A stretch of 64,000 nt of DNA. Origin: Xylocopilactobacillus apis. Its GTDB lineage: Bacteria; Bacillota; Bacilli; Lactobacillales; Lactobacillaceae. Position 1 is the first letter of the stretch. The number at the start of each line of letters is the position of its first letter. Location of the stretch: assembly GCF_033095965.1 (NCBI RefSeq), contig NZ_AP026801.1, positions 1,570,001 through 1,634,000 on the forward strand, read 5' to 3'. This document shows, piece after piece, positions 27,751-35,269 of this stretch. The position numbers were made by a program, and so were the translations under genes. The notes under the pieces are model-generated. The model ran no database searches. It saw nothing but the letters and a program-made list of their open reading frames with translations, and was not told the DNA's origin.

Positions 27751-28641
27751 ATGAATAAAATAAACAACATAAAATTACCAAATACAAAGGAAACATCAAA
27801 TTATAATGATAAAATGAACGGTTACTCTCAAGAGAACTCGAGCGATAACTCTCAGTTTTATCGTTTCAAAGATACCAGCAGAATAAATACCAAAGCTCAT
27901 AAAAGATTTTATCTCCATTGGGAATTCTGGATAATTTTAATTTTAGCCATATTAAGCGTTGCTCCTATCGGGTCAAAAACAAATTTAAATTGGAGTTTTG
28001 GCAGTTCAAAAACTTCTAAAAGCGATTCTTCTTCAAAAGATGATTCTTCATTGGAAGATGTAATTAAAGAAGTAAAAAATTTTGCTGACGATGGAATGTC
28101 CGAACACGAAACCTATAAATTTTTAACCGGAGATTCTTTTAACTATCGTAAGGAAACTGTTAAAAAAGCCATCAAGGAAGCTAATATTGACTGGAATCAA
28201 GTAGCATTAAAATCTGCGAATAACTATCTGGGAGATACTTCTGCAAAATCTAAGGATGGAATTTATAAACTACTGACTTTTAAAGATGGATCTAAATTCA
28301 CGTCATCCCAAGCAAAGTACGCAGTTGAACATATCAAGGCTGATTGGAATAAGATGGCTCTAAAGTGTGCCCAAAATTATGTTAAGCTGGATTCCTTTTC
28401 TGATTCAGAAAAAGGGCTCTACAATCTTTTAAGTTCAAAAAAGTATGAAGGATTTACTTCTTCGCAGGCAAATTATGCCATAAAGCATGTTAAAGTGGAC
28501 TGGAACAAATTAGCTTTACAAAAAGCGCGTGAATATCAAAATATAACTCATTCAGCTAAAGAAACAAAAAAATGGATGATGGATGACAGAGAACCATTTT
28601 CAGATCAGCAAATTGAATATGCAATCTCGCATTTAAAATGA
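27751..28641 (+). CDS. Membrane-anchored protein with Ltp-type repeats
   Basis: This 296-residue protein has a hydrophilic N-terminus, one membrane segment near 52-72 (FWIILILAILSVAPIG), a Ser/Asp-rich linker and four ~48-residue repeats of the Ltp family (YKLLT...FTSSQAKYAVEHIKADWNKMALKCAQNY). The repeats would be outside the cell. Ltp domains occur in Gram-positive surface lipoproteins, including a phage superinfection-exclusion protein; here there is no lipobox, so anchoring is by the helix. No good ribosome site precedes 27751, so coupling to the upstream gene is likely. The exclusion role is speculative. Confidence 0.8.
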   Translation: MNKINNIKLPNTKETSNYNDKMNGYSQENSSDNSQFYRFKDTSRINTKAHKRFYLHWEFWIILILAILSVAPIGSKTNLNWSFGSSKTSKSDSSSKDDSSLEDVIKEVKNFADDGMSEHETYKFLTGDSFNYRKETVKKAIKEANIDWNQVALKSANNYLGDTSAKSKDGIYKLLTFKDGSKFTSSQAKYAVEHIKADWNKMALKCAQNYVKLDSFSDSEKGLYNLLSSKKYEGFTSSQANYAIKHVKVDWNKLALQKAREYQNITHSAKETKKWMMDDREPFSDQQIEYAISHLK

Positions 28642-28674
28642 GAAGTCGTAGGTCAAAATGCGGCTTTTTTATTT
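28642..28674 (+). terminator. Terminator after the Ltp-repeat gene
   Basis: AAGTCG (28643-28648) pairs with CGGCTT (28661-28666), with a T-rich tail. The stem is short, so efficiency is uncertain. Confidence 0.6.
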
Positions 28675-28762
28675 TGCATTACATATTGAATATTTTCCAT
28701 TAAAAGTGCTATCGTTATTAATATAGTTCTTTTAAATCAAAGATATTGGGGATTATTTAACA

Positions 28763-29518
28763 ATGTATCAACGTCCAAAAAAGAAAAAAAATGATTATTC
28801 TTTTATTATTATCACGATTATTGCTGCACTCGCAGTAATTGTTCTTTTACTTGCGATCAAATTGAAAACAGTTCAACATCAAAACGCTGAAGAAGCTTCT
28901 AGTTCAAGAACGGCAGAATCTTTAAGCCGAATTAAGTCTTCGTCATCTTCATCTTCAAAGAGCTCATCGAGCAGTTCACAAGCAGCAAGCAGCAGCTCTC
29001 AGCCTAAAGAAGAAAAAGTTAATCCAGCTAAAACTCCAACCTCGGTTGAAGTAACTGATCTCTCTCAGTACGATTATATGAACGGTATCTATAAAACAGC
29101 AGAAAACGCAGAATGCACTTTAAATTTTGACCAAAAAAGATTCACTTCTGAATCTCCTGGCAAACAACAAGTATATTATTTTGATAAAGTAATGCGTCAT
29201 CCTGATCAAAGCATCGTAATTAATGTGAGTGGTGATTATCATTACAACGCATATGATGGAAACGGAGACAAGTTCATGAAAATGTATCAAAGCATTTTAC
29301 TGGCTCCTCCGGGTAATACAATTAGAAAAAATTGGCAAACAGGTGATGAAATAAACGATGTAACTAATAAATCAGTGGCCAGATTTTCAATTGCCGGATC
29401 AAATGATAACGGGAAAACATTTAACATGACTCCAGCTTATAAAGATTTTGAAACAAATGGTTATTCCTCACAAAACTATGGTTCTCATATATTCACTTAC
29501 AATGGTAAAGGCAATTAA
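28763..29518 (+). CDS. Ser-rich single-helix surface protein A
   Basis: This 251-residue protein has a short basic N-terminus, one membrane helix near 14-36, a ~50-residue Ser-rich linker (including SSSSSSSKSSSSSS) and an extracellular domain of about 150 residues starting TSVEVTDLSQYDYMNGIY. The domain shares with the next gene the motifs YxFDKVxxHPD and APxGxxxxKNWQTxxE. I do not recognise the domain. The serine linker probably spans the wall. It forms a two-gene cluster with its paralog 15 nt downstream. Confidence 0.8.
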   Translation: MYQRPKKKKNDYSFIIITIIAALAVIVLLLAIKLKTVQHQNAEEASSSRTAESLSRIKSSSSSSSKSSSSSSQAASSSSQPKEEKVNPAKTPTSVEVTDLSQYDYMNGIYKTAENAECTLNFDQKRFTSESPGKQQVYYFDKVMRHPDQSIVINVSGDYHYNAYDGNGDKFMKMYQSILLAPPGNTIRKNWQTGDEINDVTNKSVARFSIAGSNDNGKTFNMTPAYKDFETNGYSSQNYGSHIFTYNGKGN

Positions 29519-29532
29519 AGAAGAACAATAAA

Positions 29533-30258
29533 ATGTACAGAAGACCCGAAAAACAACAGAAAAGAAATTTTACTCCGATTGCAATTATCTCAATTATCGT
29601 CCTATTAATTGTGATTATTTTTCTTGTCTTTAAATTGAAAAATGATCATAAACAATTGTCCCAACAAAAGTCCCACATTCAATCTTCCAGTGTCATTAAA
29701 AAATCGGCAAAATCAGAAAGTAAACCGGATATTAAGTCATCAACGAGCAGTAAAAGTTCTAGTAATAGCTCTTCATCTCAAAAAATTAATTCTTCGCTGC
29801 CAAAAACAACTGTTGAAATTACCAATATCAATCATTATGACTATTTAAGCGGACTTTACACTGACTCGCCTGCCGCTGACAATCCTAATCCAAATGTTTT
29901 GGATTTCAAAAAGCAAACATTTACATTCAACATAGCTGGTGGAGGTCCTAAAGAGACCTATAATTTTGATAAGGTTTTACTCCATCCGGATGGCAGTCTG
30001 GTAATTAACTTTAGTTCCCCTCAGACGAAAACTCACATCAGTATGCTGATTGCTCCGGCAGGAATTAAAGTAAAGAAGAATTGGCAAACTGATAAAGAAA
30101 TGACTGACGGTACCGATACAAGTAAAAATCGTTTTGCAGTCGTTTTCTCATCAGACGGAAAGACCTATGACATGGAGACTGCATATAAGTTATTTGAAAA
30201 TAATCCTTCCTATGTATCTCAAGCAGCTTTGTATTATCCAGCAAAAAATAAGCACTAA
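29533..30258 (+). CDS. Ser-rich single-helix surface protein B
   Basis: This 241-residue paralog of the preceding protein has the same order: basic start, membrane helix near 15-37, Ser/Lys linker, then an unrecognised extracellular domain with YNFDKVLLHPDGS and IKVKKNWQTDKE. It begins 15 nt after the first copy, behind AAAGAAGAAC. The pair looks like an old tandem duplication; sequence identity is modest outside the shared motifs. Confidence 0.8.
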   Translation: MYRRPEKQQKRNFTPIAIISIIVLLIVIIFLVFKLKNDHKQLSQQKSHIQSSSVIKKSAKSESKPDIKSSTSSKSSSNSSSSQKINSSLPKTTVEITNINHYDYLSGLYTDSPAADNPNPNVLDFKKQTFTFNIAGGGPKETYNFDKVLLHPDGSLVINFSSPQTKTHISMLIAPAGIKVKKNWQTDKEMTDGTDTSKNRFAVVFSSDGKTYDMETAYKLFENNPSYVSQAALYYPAKNKH

Positions 30259-30268
30259 ACTTAACTAT

Positions 30269-30341
30269 GATAGAATGAAACTATCCTCCGTTAAAATATA
30301 AGATCCACCTCAGAAAAAAGTTAGAAATTCAAGGAGGATAG
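30269..30341 (+). promoter_or_regulatory. Leader able to mask the ribosome site of the next gene
   Basis: CTATCCTCC (30281-30289) is an exact complement of GGAGGATAG (30333-30341), which holds the ribosome site of the gene at 30343. An upstream GATAG (30269-30273) can pair with the same CTATC, giving two competing hairpins. This suggests translational control. Confidence 0.5.
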
Positions 30342-30342
30342 A

Positions 30343-30729
30343 ATGAACAAATTCTTACGTTTTACATTTATCATAGCGATGCTTGGAATTGCCGGGGCCG
30401 CTATTATTCAAATTTTTATGCCAAAGTTACTGGGAGAAACTTCTCAATACGGATTATCTATTTACTGGCAAAGAGAAATTGGCTTTTGGAATCTCGCTAT
30501 TCTACCAATATTAATTGGCGTTAATTATAAATACGATTACTTCTTTATTAAAATCGTTGTTTTATCTTTAATTATCGGCGGAATCGGGTTCGGAACTAAT
30601 CATTTACTGGGATTTCTTGCGAATAATGCTAACTATAGCAATTTAGTTGGATCCATTGAAAATTACGTCTTAGTAATAATGTGGATAATCGGATTAAAAA
30701 TTGAACAGGATCAACAGATAAACAACTAA
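30343..30729 (+). CDS. Small integral membrane protein, 128 residues
   Basis: I do not recognise the family with certainty. There are four hydrophobic segments (about 5-27, 48-62, 66-90, 102-120), no signal cleavage site and short loops. The ribosome site GGAGG at 30333-30337 is strong but can be sequestered by the leader upstream. It is followed by a strong bidirectional terminator, so it is transcribed as a single gene or at the end of the preceding cluster. Confidence 0.75.
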   Translation: MNKFLRFTFIIAMLGIAGAAIIQIFMPKLLGETSQYGLSIYWQREIGFWNLAILPILIGVNYKYDYFFIKIVVLSLIIGGIGFGTNHLLGFLANNANYSNLVGSIENYVLVIMWIIGLKIEQDQQINN

Positions 30730-30738
30730 ATAAATTAC

Positions 30739-30788
30739 AAAAAAGCATCCCATAATCGTTTATTCCAACGATTACGGGATGCTTTTAT
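30739..30788. terminator. Bidirectional terminator
   Basis: A 20-bp stem pairs 30741-30760 with 30767-30786 (AAAAGCATCCC...GGGATGCTTTT) with one mismatch. It serves both the small membrane protein gene and the GH1 gene converging from the minus strand. Confidence 0.92.
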
Positions 30789-30790
30789 TT

Positions 30791-32263
30791 TTATTCTTCT
30801 AAAGCCAATCCATTAGTTTCAATAACGCGTTTCATCCAATTATATGATTTCTTTGGAACCCTTTTTAACGTACCATTTCCTAAGTCGTCCATATCAACAT
30901 AAACAAGACCATAACGTTTTTTCATTTCACCAGTTGATAGTGATACCAGATCAATTGGACCCCACATAGTATATCCAAGACATGGTACATGATCGATGTT
31001 TATTGCATCTGCCATTGCTGATAAATGTTCTTTTAAATAATCAATTCGATAATCATCACAAACATATAAATTATCATCAGGCTGATCTATTGCACCCATT
31101 CCATTCTCAACAATAAAAATTGGTTTTTGAATTCGATCATAAATTTCATTCATACAATAACGCAGTCCAAGTGGATCAACAGGCCAGCCCCATGGCGTTT
31201 CTTTTAAATAAGGATTAGTGGAACCTCCAACGTTAAACCATTTATCACCATCTTTTACAGTATTAGAACGATAATAACTAAAACTAATAAAATCCAGTTG
31301 TCCATCCATGAGATCCTTTTTATCATTAGGAGCCATTTCAATATTTTTTACATTATGATGAGACCAAACTTCTGGTGCATAATTAGGATAATATCCTCTG
31401 CCCATTATATCGATAAAATACCAATTTTCCCGATGTTCTTGTAGGTGAAAGAACATGTCTTCTGGCTTACATGTTGCTGGATAAATTTCACTCATCGCGT
31501 ACATTGCTCCAAATTGACTGTCTTTCATCATTTTATGTCCTAGTTGAACGGCTTTTGCAGAAGCAACAAACATGTTGTGAGCAGCTTGATAACGATCTTG
31601 ACCATTAGACTTTCTAACACCTGTTGGTCCAAACCCCCTGATTGCATTTATTTCATTAAAAGTTAACCAATATTTACAGCGGTCTCCATACCTTTCAAAA
31701 AGCGTTTCTGCATATTTTACATAATAATCAATGACTTTACGTGAAGCCCAACCATTATACTTGAGCACTAATTCCATTGGAAGTTCATCATGACAAATCG
31801 TAATTAATGGTTGCATCTTATATTTAGCTAGTTCATCAATTACATCATCATAGAATTTCAAACCTTCTTCATTTGGTTTTTCTTCTTCACCTGTTGGAAA
31901 AATACGACTCCAACAGATTGAAAAGCGAAATACGTTGAACCCCATTCCCGCCATTAACTTTATATCTTCTTTATATCGATGAAAAAAATCTACAGCTTGA
32001 TGACTTGGGTAATATTGGTCATCAATAAATATTGGCATTGCTTCATCCGGCACGTCTTCTGCATCAATAAACGAACTTCTAGGATTAATAAGTGAGCCAT
32101 CTGGCATTTTCATTGTATGATGGCGAGGATGCTCAATTGAACCATTTGTCTCATAGTCATGTGAAAGAAGACCTCTTCCTCCTTCATTAAAACCTCCTTC
32201 ATATTGAAAATCAGCGGTCGCTCCGCCCCACATAAAGTCTTTTGGTAATTTTTTATTTAACAT
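30791..32263 (-). CDS. 6-phospho-beta-glucosidase, GH1
   Basis: This 490-residue cytoplasmic GH1 enzyme hydrolyses phosphorylated beta-glucosides delivered by the PTS. The acid/base Glu lies in TFNEINA near residue 204, and the nucleophile Glu in IVENGMGA near 393. The late motif MKKRYGLVYVD is the phosphate-binding loop of 6-phospho-glycosidases. The gene lies 13 nt downstream of the beta-glucoside PTS gene, forming an operon, and ends at a strong terminator. Ribosome site AGGAAGG fits the ATG at 32263. Confidence 0.95.
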   Translation of the reverse strand: MLNKKLPKDFMWGGATADFQYEGGFNEGGRGLLSHDYETNGSIEHPRHHTMKMPDGSLINPRSSFIDAEDVPDEAMPIFIDDQYYPSHQAVDFFHRYKEDIKLMAGMGFNVFRFSICWSRIFPTGEEEKPNEEGLKFYDDVIDELAKYKMQPLITICHDELPMELVLKYNGWASRKVIDYYVKYAETLFERYGDRCKYWLTFNEINAIRGFGPTGVRKSNGQDRYQAAHNMFVASAKAVQLGHKMMKDSQFGAMYAMSEIYPATCKPEDMFFHLQEHRENWYFIDIMGRGYYPNYAPEVWSHHNVKNIEMAPNDKKDLMDGQLDFISFSYYRSNTVKDGDKWFNVGGSTNPYLKETPWGWPVDPLGLRYCMNEIYDRIQKPIFIVENGMGAIDQPDDNLYVCDDYRIDYLKEHLSAMADAINIDHVPCLGYTMWGPIDLVSLSTGEMKKRYGLVYVDMDDLGNGTLKRVPKKSYNWMKRVIETNGLALEE

Positions 32264-32276
32264 TTTTTGTTCCTTC

Positions 32277-34121
32277 CTAATTTATTTTATCGCCAGATTT
32301 AACAAAACCTGTCCTCTTTAATTCAATATTTTTATCTTTGTCATCGGTAATTACTAAAATCGTTGTTAAATCATAATTTTCATTCTCCAACTTATCTCGA
32401 TCGACTTTAACAACGGGTTGCCCTGCTTTTACTTCATCACCTTGGTTTATCAAAACATTGAACCCATTACCTTGAGCTTTAACCGTATCAATTCCAATAT
32501 GAACGAGTAATTCTACTCCGTCTTTGGTTACCACGCCAAATGCATGTCCAGTCGGAAAAAGCGTCACCAAGGTTCCATTTGCTGGAGAACAAATAAAGTC
32601 GTTAGCTAATTTTAAAGCAACTCCATCGCCTAAAGCCTTACTAGCAAATGCTTCATCAGAAACTTGTGAAATATCCATTAAGCTTCCATCTGAAACTGCG
32701 ACAATATCATCATCAGAATGATTAATACTAACCGGTTTAGTTACAGATTTTGTTTCTTCATCATCTCGATATAATATAAATGTTACGATTGCAGATACTC
32801 CTATCGAAACGATAACTCCTACAACCATCGCCCAAATTGTATTTTCAAAAATTGGTAATGAAAGAACATTTGAATATCCCATTAGGTAAGCTCGTGCTCC
32901 TAAAAGACTTGCAACTAGACCGCCGGCAAATCCTCCAGCCATAACCCCGTACATTGGCTTTTTTAATTTTAAATTGACACCATATATAGCCGGTTCAGTG
33001 ACTCCTGCAACGATACACCCAATAGCTAAAGACCAACATTCACTTTTGAATTCTTTGTTTTTTGAACGTAATGCAACGCCGATGTTAGCGCCACCTTCAG
33101 ACATATTATGAAGAATAAAAGCTGGTCGAATAATGGGATCGTATCCCGGTTTTGAAATCATTTGGGTCATAAATGGAATCAAGGCTGTATGCATGCCAGC
33201 CATTACCATCCATGGCAAAGCTGCTGCTAATAGACCTACTGCCAACGGCCCAACTGTTGCATTAAGGAACATAAATACTGCCGCAATTACCTGACCTAGC
33301 ATATTACCGATTGGTCCAAGAATTAAGAACCCTAAAGATCCCGCAATAAAAATTGTGCCCATTCCTACGAAAATCGATTTAAAAATACCGGGAATTATTT
33401 TGTTTAGCCATTTTTCAACATAATAACAAACTAACGCAATAAGAAGTGCTGGAAGAAGAGTAGAACCATAACTCAACGGACGAACACTAATTCCAAATAA
33501 AGTAATTGGTTTTGCAGCACTTACCAATGTTAGAAAATTATTATGCAACAGTGAGGCAGTTGCTACCATTGCATAAACAGGAGTAGCACCAAGTTTTGTA
33601 GCAGCACCGTAGGCCACAATTATTGGCATAAAGTAAAAAGGCGCATCTGCAATTGCTGAGATTAACTGATAACCCGAGGTTTTTGAAAATGGCTGATTGA
33701 TGAATGTAACAATCAGCAGAAGAACAACCTTAAGCATGCCACCAGCAATAAGCCCTGGTATTAAAGGTGTAATAGATGATGATATGAAACCTATAATTTT
33801 ATTGCCTGCATTTTTCCAAGTTAAAGGTTCTTTCCTTGGATGATCTAAATTCTCATCAATCGGATCCGAAGTTTTTAAATTAAATTCTTTAGTTATTTGT
33901 TCATAAACTGGCAGTAAATTTTTACCCAAAATAACCATATACTGTTCTCCGGCATAAACTACTCCTAAAACACCAGGCAAATTTTCTAAATCATTTTTAT
34001 TTGCAAGTGATACATCTTTTAAATTAAATCTTAACCTCGTCATACAGTGAGTTACGACCTCAATATTATCAACACCACCAACATCGTTAACAACATCTTT
34101 AGCTAATTTCTCATAATCCAT
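32277..34121 (-). CDS. Beta-glucoside PTS permease, EIIBCA
   Basis: This 614-residue permease imports and phosphorylates beta-glucosides. EIIB is N-terminal with the phospho-cysteine in THCMTRLRFNL near 25-36. EIIC (about 105-440) has ten membrane segments, and EIIA is C-terminal with the His pair in TGHAFGV and HIGIDTVKAQG. ATG at 34121 is chosen over the adjoining TTG, with GGGGG upstream. It is divergent from an RpiR regulator, with a CcpA-type site between. Unlike the second beta-glucoside PTS in this window, no LicT antiterminator accompanies it. Confidence 0.95.
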   Translation of the reverse strand: MDYEKLAKDVVNDVGGVDNIEVVTHCMTRLRFNLKDVSLANKNDLENLPGVLGVVYAGEQYMVILGKNLLPVYEQITKEFNLKTSDPIDENLDHPRKEPLTWKNAGNKIIGFISSSITPLIPGLIAGGMLKVVLLLIVTFINQPFSKTSGYQLISAIADAPFYFMPIIVAYGAATKLGATPVYAMVATASLLHNNFLTLVSAAKPITLFGISVRPLSYGSTLLPALLIALVCYYVEKWLNKIIPGIFKSIFVGMGTIFIAGSLGFLILGPIGNMLGQVIAAVFMFLNATVGPLAVGLLAAALPWMVMAGMHTALIPFMTQMISKPGYDPIIRPAFILHNMSEGGANIGVALRSKNKEFKSECWSLAIGCIVAGVTEPAIYGVNLKLKKPMYGVMAGGFAGGLVASLLGARAYLMGYSNVLSLPIFENTIWAMVVGVIVSIGVSAIVTFILYRDDEETKSVTKPVSINHSDDDIVAVSDGSLMDISQVSDEAFASKALGDGVALKLANDFICSPANGTLVTLFPTGHAFGVVTKDGVELLVHIGIDTVKAQGNGFNVLINQGDEVKAGQPVVKVDRDKLENENYDLTTILVITDDKDKNIELKRTGFVKSGDKIN

Positions 34122-34202
34122 CAAATACCCCCATCTATTTTATCTTTGATAATTTAATCAAATGTTTTTGATAATTTTCACAAAAAATATTCTATCATTT
34201 TT

Positions 34203-34216
34203 TGAAATCGCTAACA
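34203..34216. promoter_or_regulatory. Catabolite-responsive element
   Basis: TGAAATCGCTAACA is a full match to the CcpA site core TGNNANCGNTNNCA. It sits between the divergent beta-glucoside PTS and RpiR genes, so CcpA repression of the operon in glucose is likely. Confidence 0.65.
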
Positions 34217-34282
34217 ACATTTCTGAAATTTTTTTTTAAAAATTTGATAAAATTATTAGTAATAAAATGAATAGGATTCTAT

Positions 34283-35041
34283 ATGAATATCATCGAAAGC
34301 ATTAAAAATCATCATCAAGATTTCTCTAGATCTGAAGTTAAAGTAGAAAATTATATTATTGAACACCCTGAAAGTGTCGAACTCTTTACAATTACTAAAT
34401 TAGCTGACGAAGCCCACACTTCTACTGGTGCTGTTTTAAGATTCTGCAAAATTCTGGGATACCAGGGTTATAAAGATTTTCGCTTTAACATGATTAACTA
34501 CATTCATACAATTGGAAAATCAAAAAGAAATGACGATATTATTGATGAATACTTAAATATTTATGAGCGGATACTTAACCAATTACGAAATTGTGATATT
34601 CACATAATGGAACAATTGGCTCATGACCTAATTAATAAAAATGTTAATTATATATTAGGAATTCACTATTCTTCATTACCCGCCAAACTTTTAAGTGATG
34701 GATTAATCGACCTTGGATATATTTCTTTATTTGCTGACGATTTTATGAAAGCCGAACATTTAACTACAAACTTGAGTGATTCATCAACAATAGTGTTTTA
34801 TTCGATTGACGGCGCAAAAAAAAATACAGCTCATTTTTTGTCAGGTGTTATCGATGAGCTGCCCTTAAATTCTTATTTAATTACTTTAAATCCCCAAGCT
34901 GAATTATCAAAATATTTTTCAAATACGATCACGCTGCCGGGAAATATAAATTCAAAAAAATCAATAATAGATTTACAATCAATTCCTATTATTTACACTG
35001 AAATATTACTTAATTTAATTTATGAAAAATCAAATGCCTAA
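34283..35041 (+). CDS. MurR/RpiR-family transcriptional regulator
   Basis: This 252-residue regulator has an N-terminal RpiR helix-turn-helix (SRSEVKVENYIIEHPESVELFTITKLADEAHTSTGAVLRFCKILGYQGYKDFRF) and a C-terminal SIS-like sugar-phosphate domain (YILGIHYSSLPAKLLSDGLIDLGY). It is divergent from the PTS-GH1 operon and is therefore its likely local regulator, probably responding to a phosphorylated sugar. The start follows AGGATTCTAT. Confidence 0.9.
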   Translation: MNIIESIKNHHQDFSRSEVKVENYIIEHPESVELFTITKLADEAHTSTGAVLRFCKILGYQGYKDFRFNMINYIHTIGKSKRNDDIIDEYLNIYERILNQLRNCDIHIMEQLAHDLINKNVNYILGIHYSSLPAKLLSDGLIDLGYISLFADDFMKAEHLTTNLSDSSTIVFYSIDGAKKNTAHFLSGVIDELPLNSYLITLNPQAELSKYFSNTITLPGNINSKKSIIDLQSIPIIYTEILLNLIYEKSNA

Positions 35042-35235
35042 AAATTATAAAATAGAATTTAAGAAATAAATAAAAGATACTTTTAAATATAATTATGCCT
35101 ATATCACAATTTAATATAAACCAACATCTAACTTGTTAATTTTTGATTTTTAAAGGTACACATGATTAAGCTATCCTCTTATGAGACTTGCCAGAAAATC
35201 TTAATGATACAAATTACATTTAGTAATTGTCAGGC

Positions 35236-35257
35236 GTCCACTATAGGAAGTGTGGAC
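35236..35257. other. Isolated hairpin in the spacer before the third BspA gene
   Basis: GTCCAC (35236-35241) and GTGGAC (35252-35257) form a 6-bp inverted repeat without a T run on either strand. It lies 13 nt past the BspA stop. Its role is unknown; the rest of 35042-35269 holds nothing recognised. Confidence 0.35.
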
Positions 35258-35269
35258 AGTTAGTGAACT

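Noticed and set aside
34130-34282. RpiR operator in the divergent beta-glucoside region
   Set aside because: Only short AT-rich inverted repeats are seen, none better than chance; only the CcpA site is kept.
35236-35257. GTCCAC/GTGGAC hairpin as an insertion-sequence end
   Set aside because: No partner end, target duplication or transposase remnant is visible nearby.
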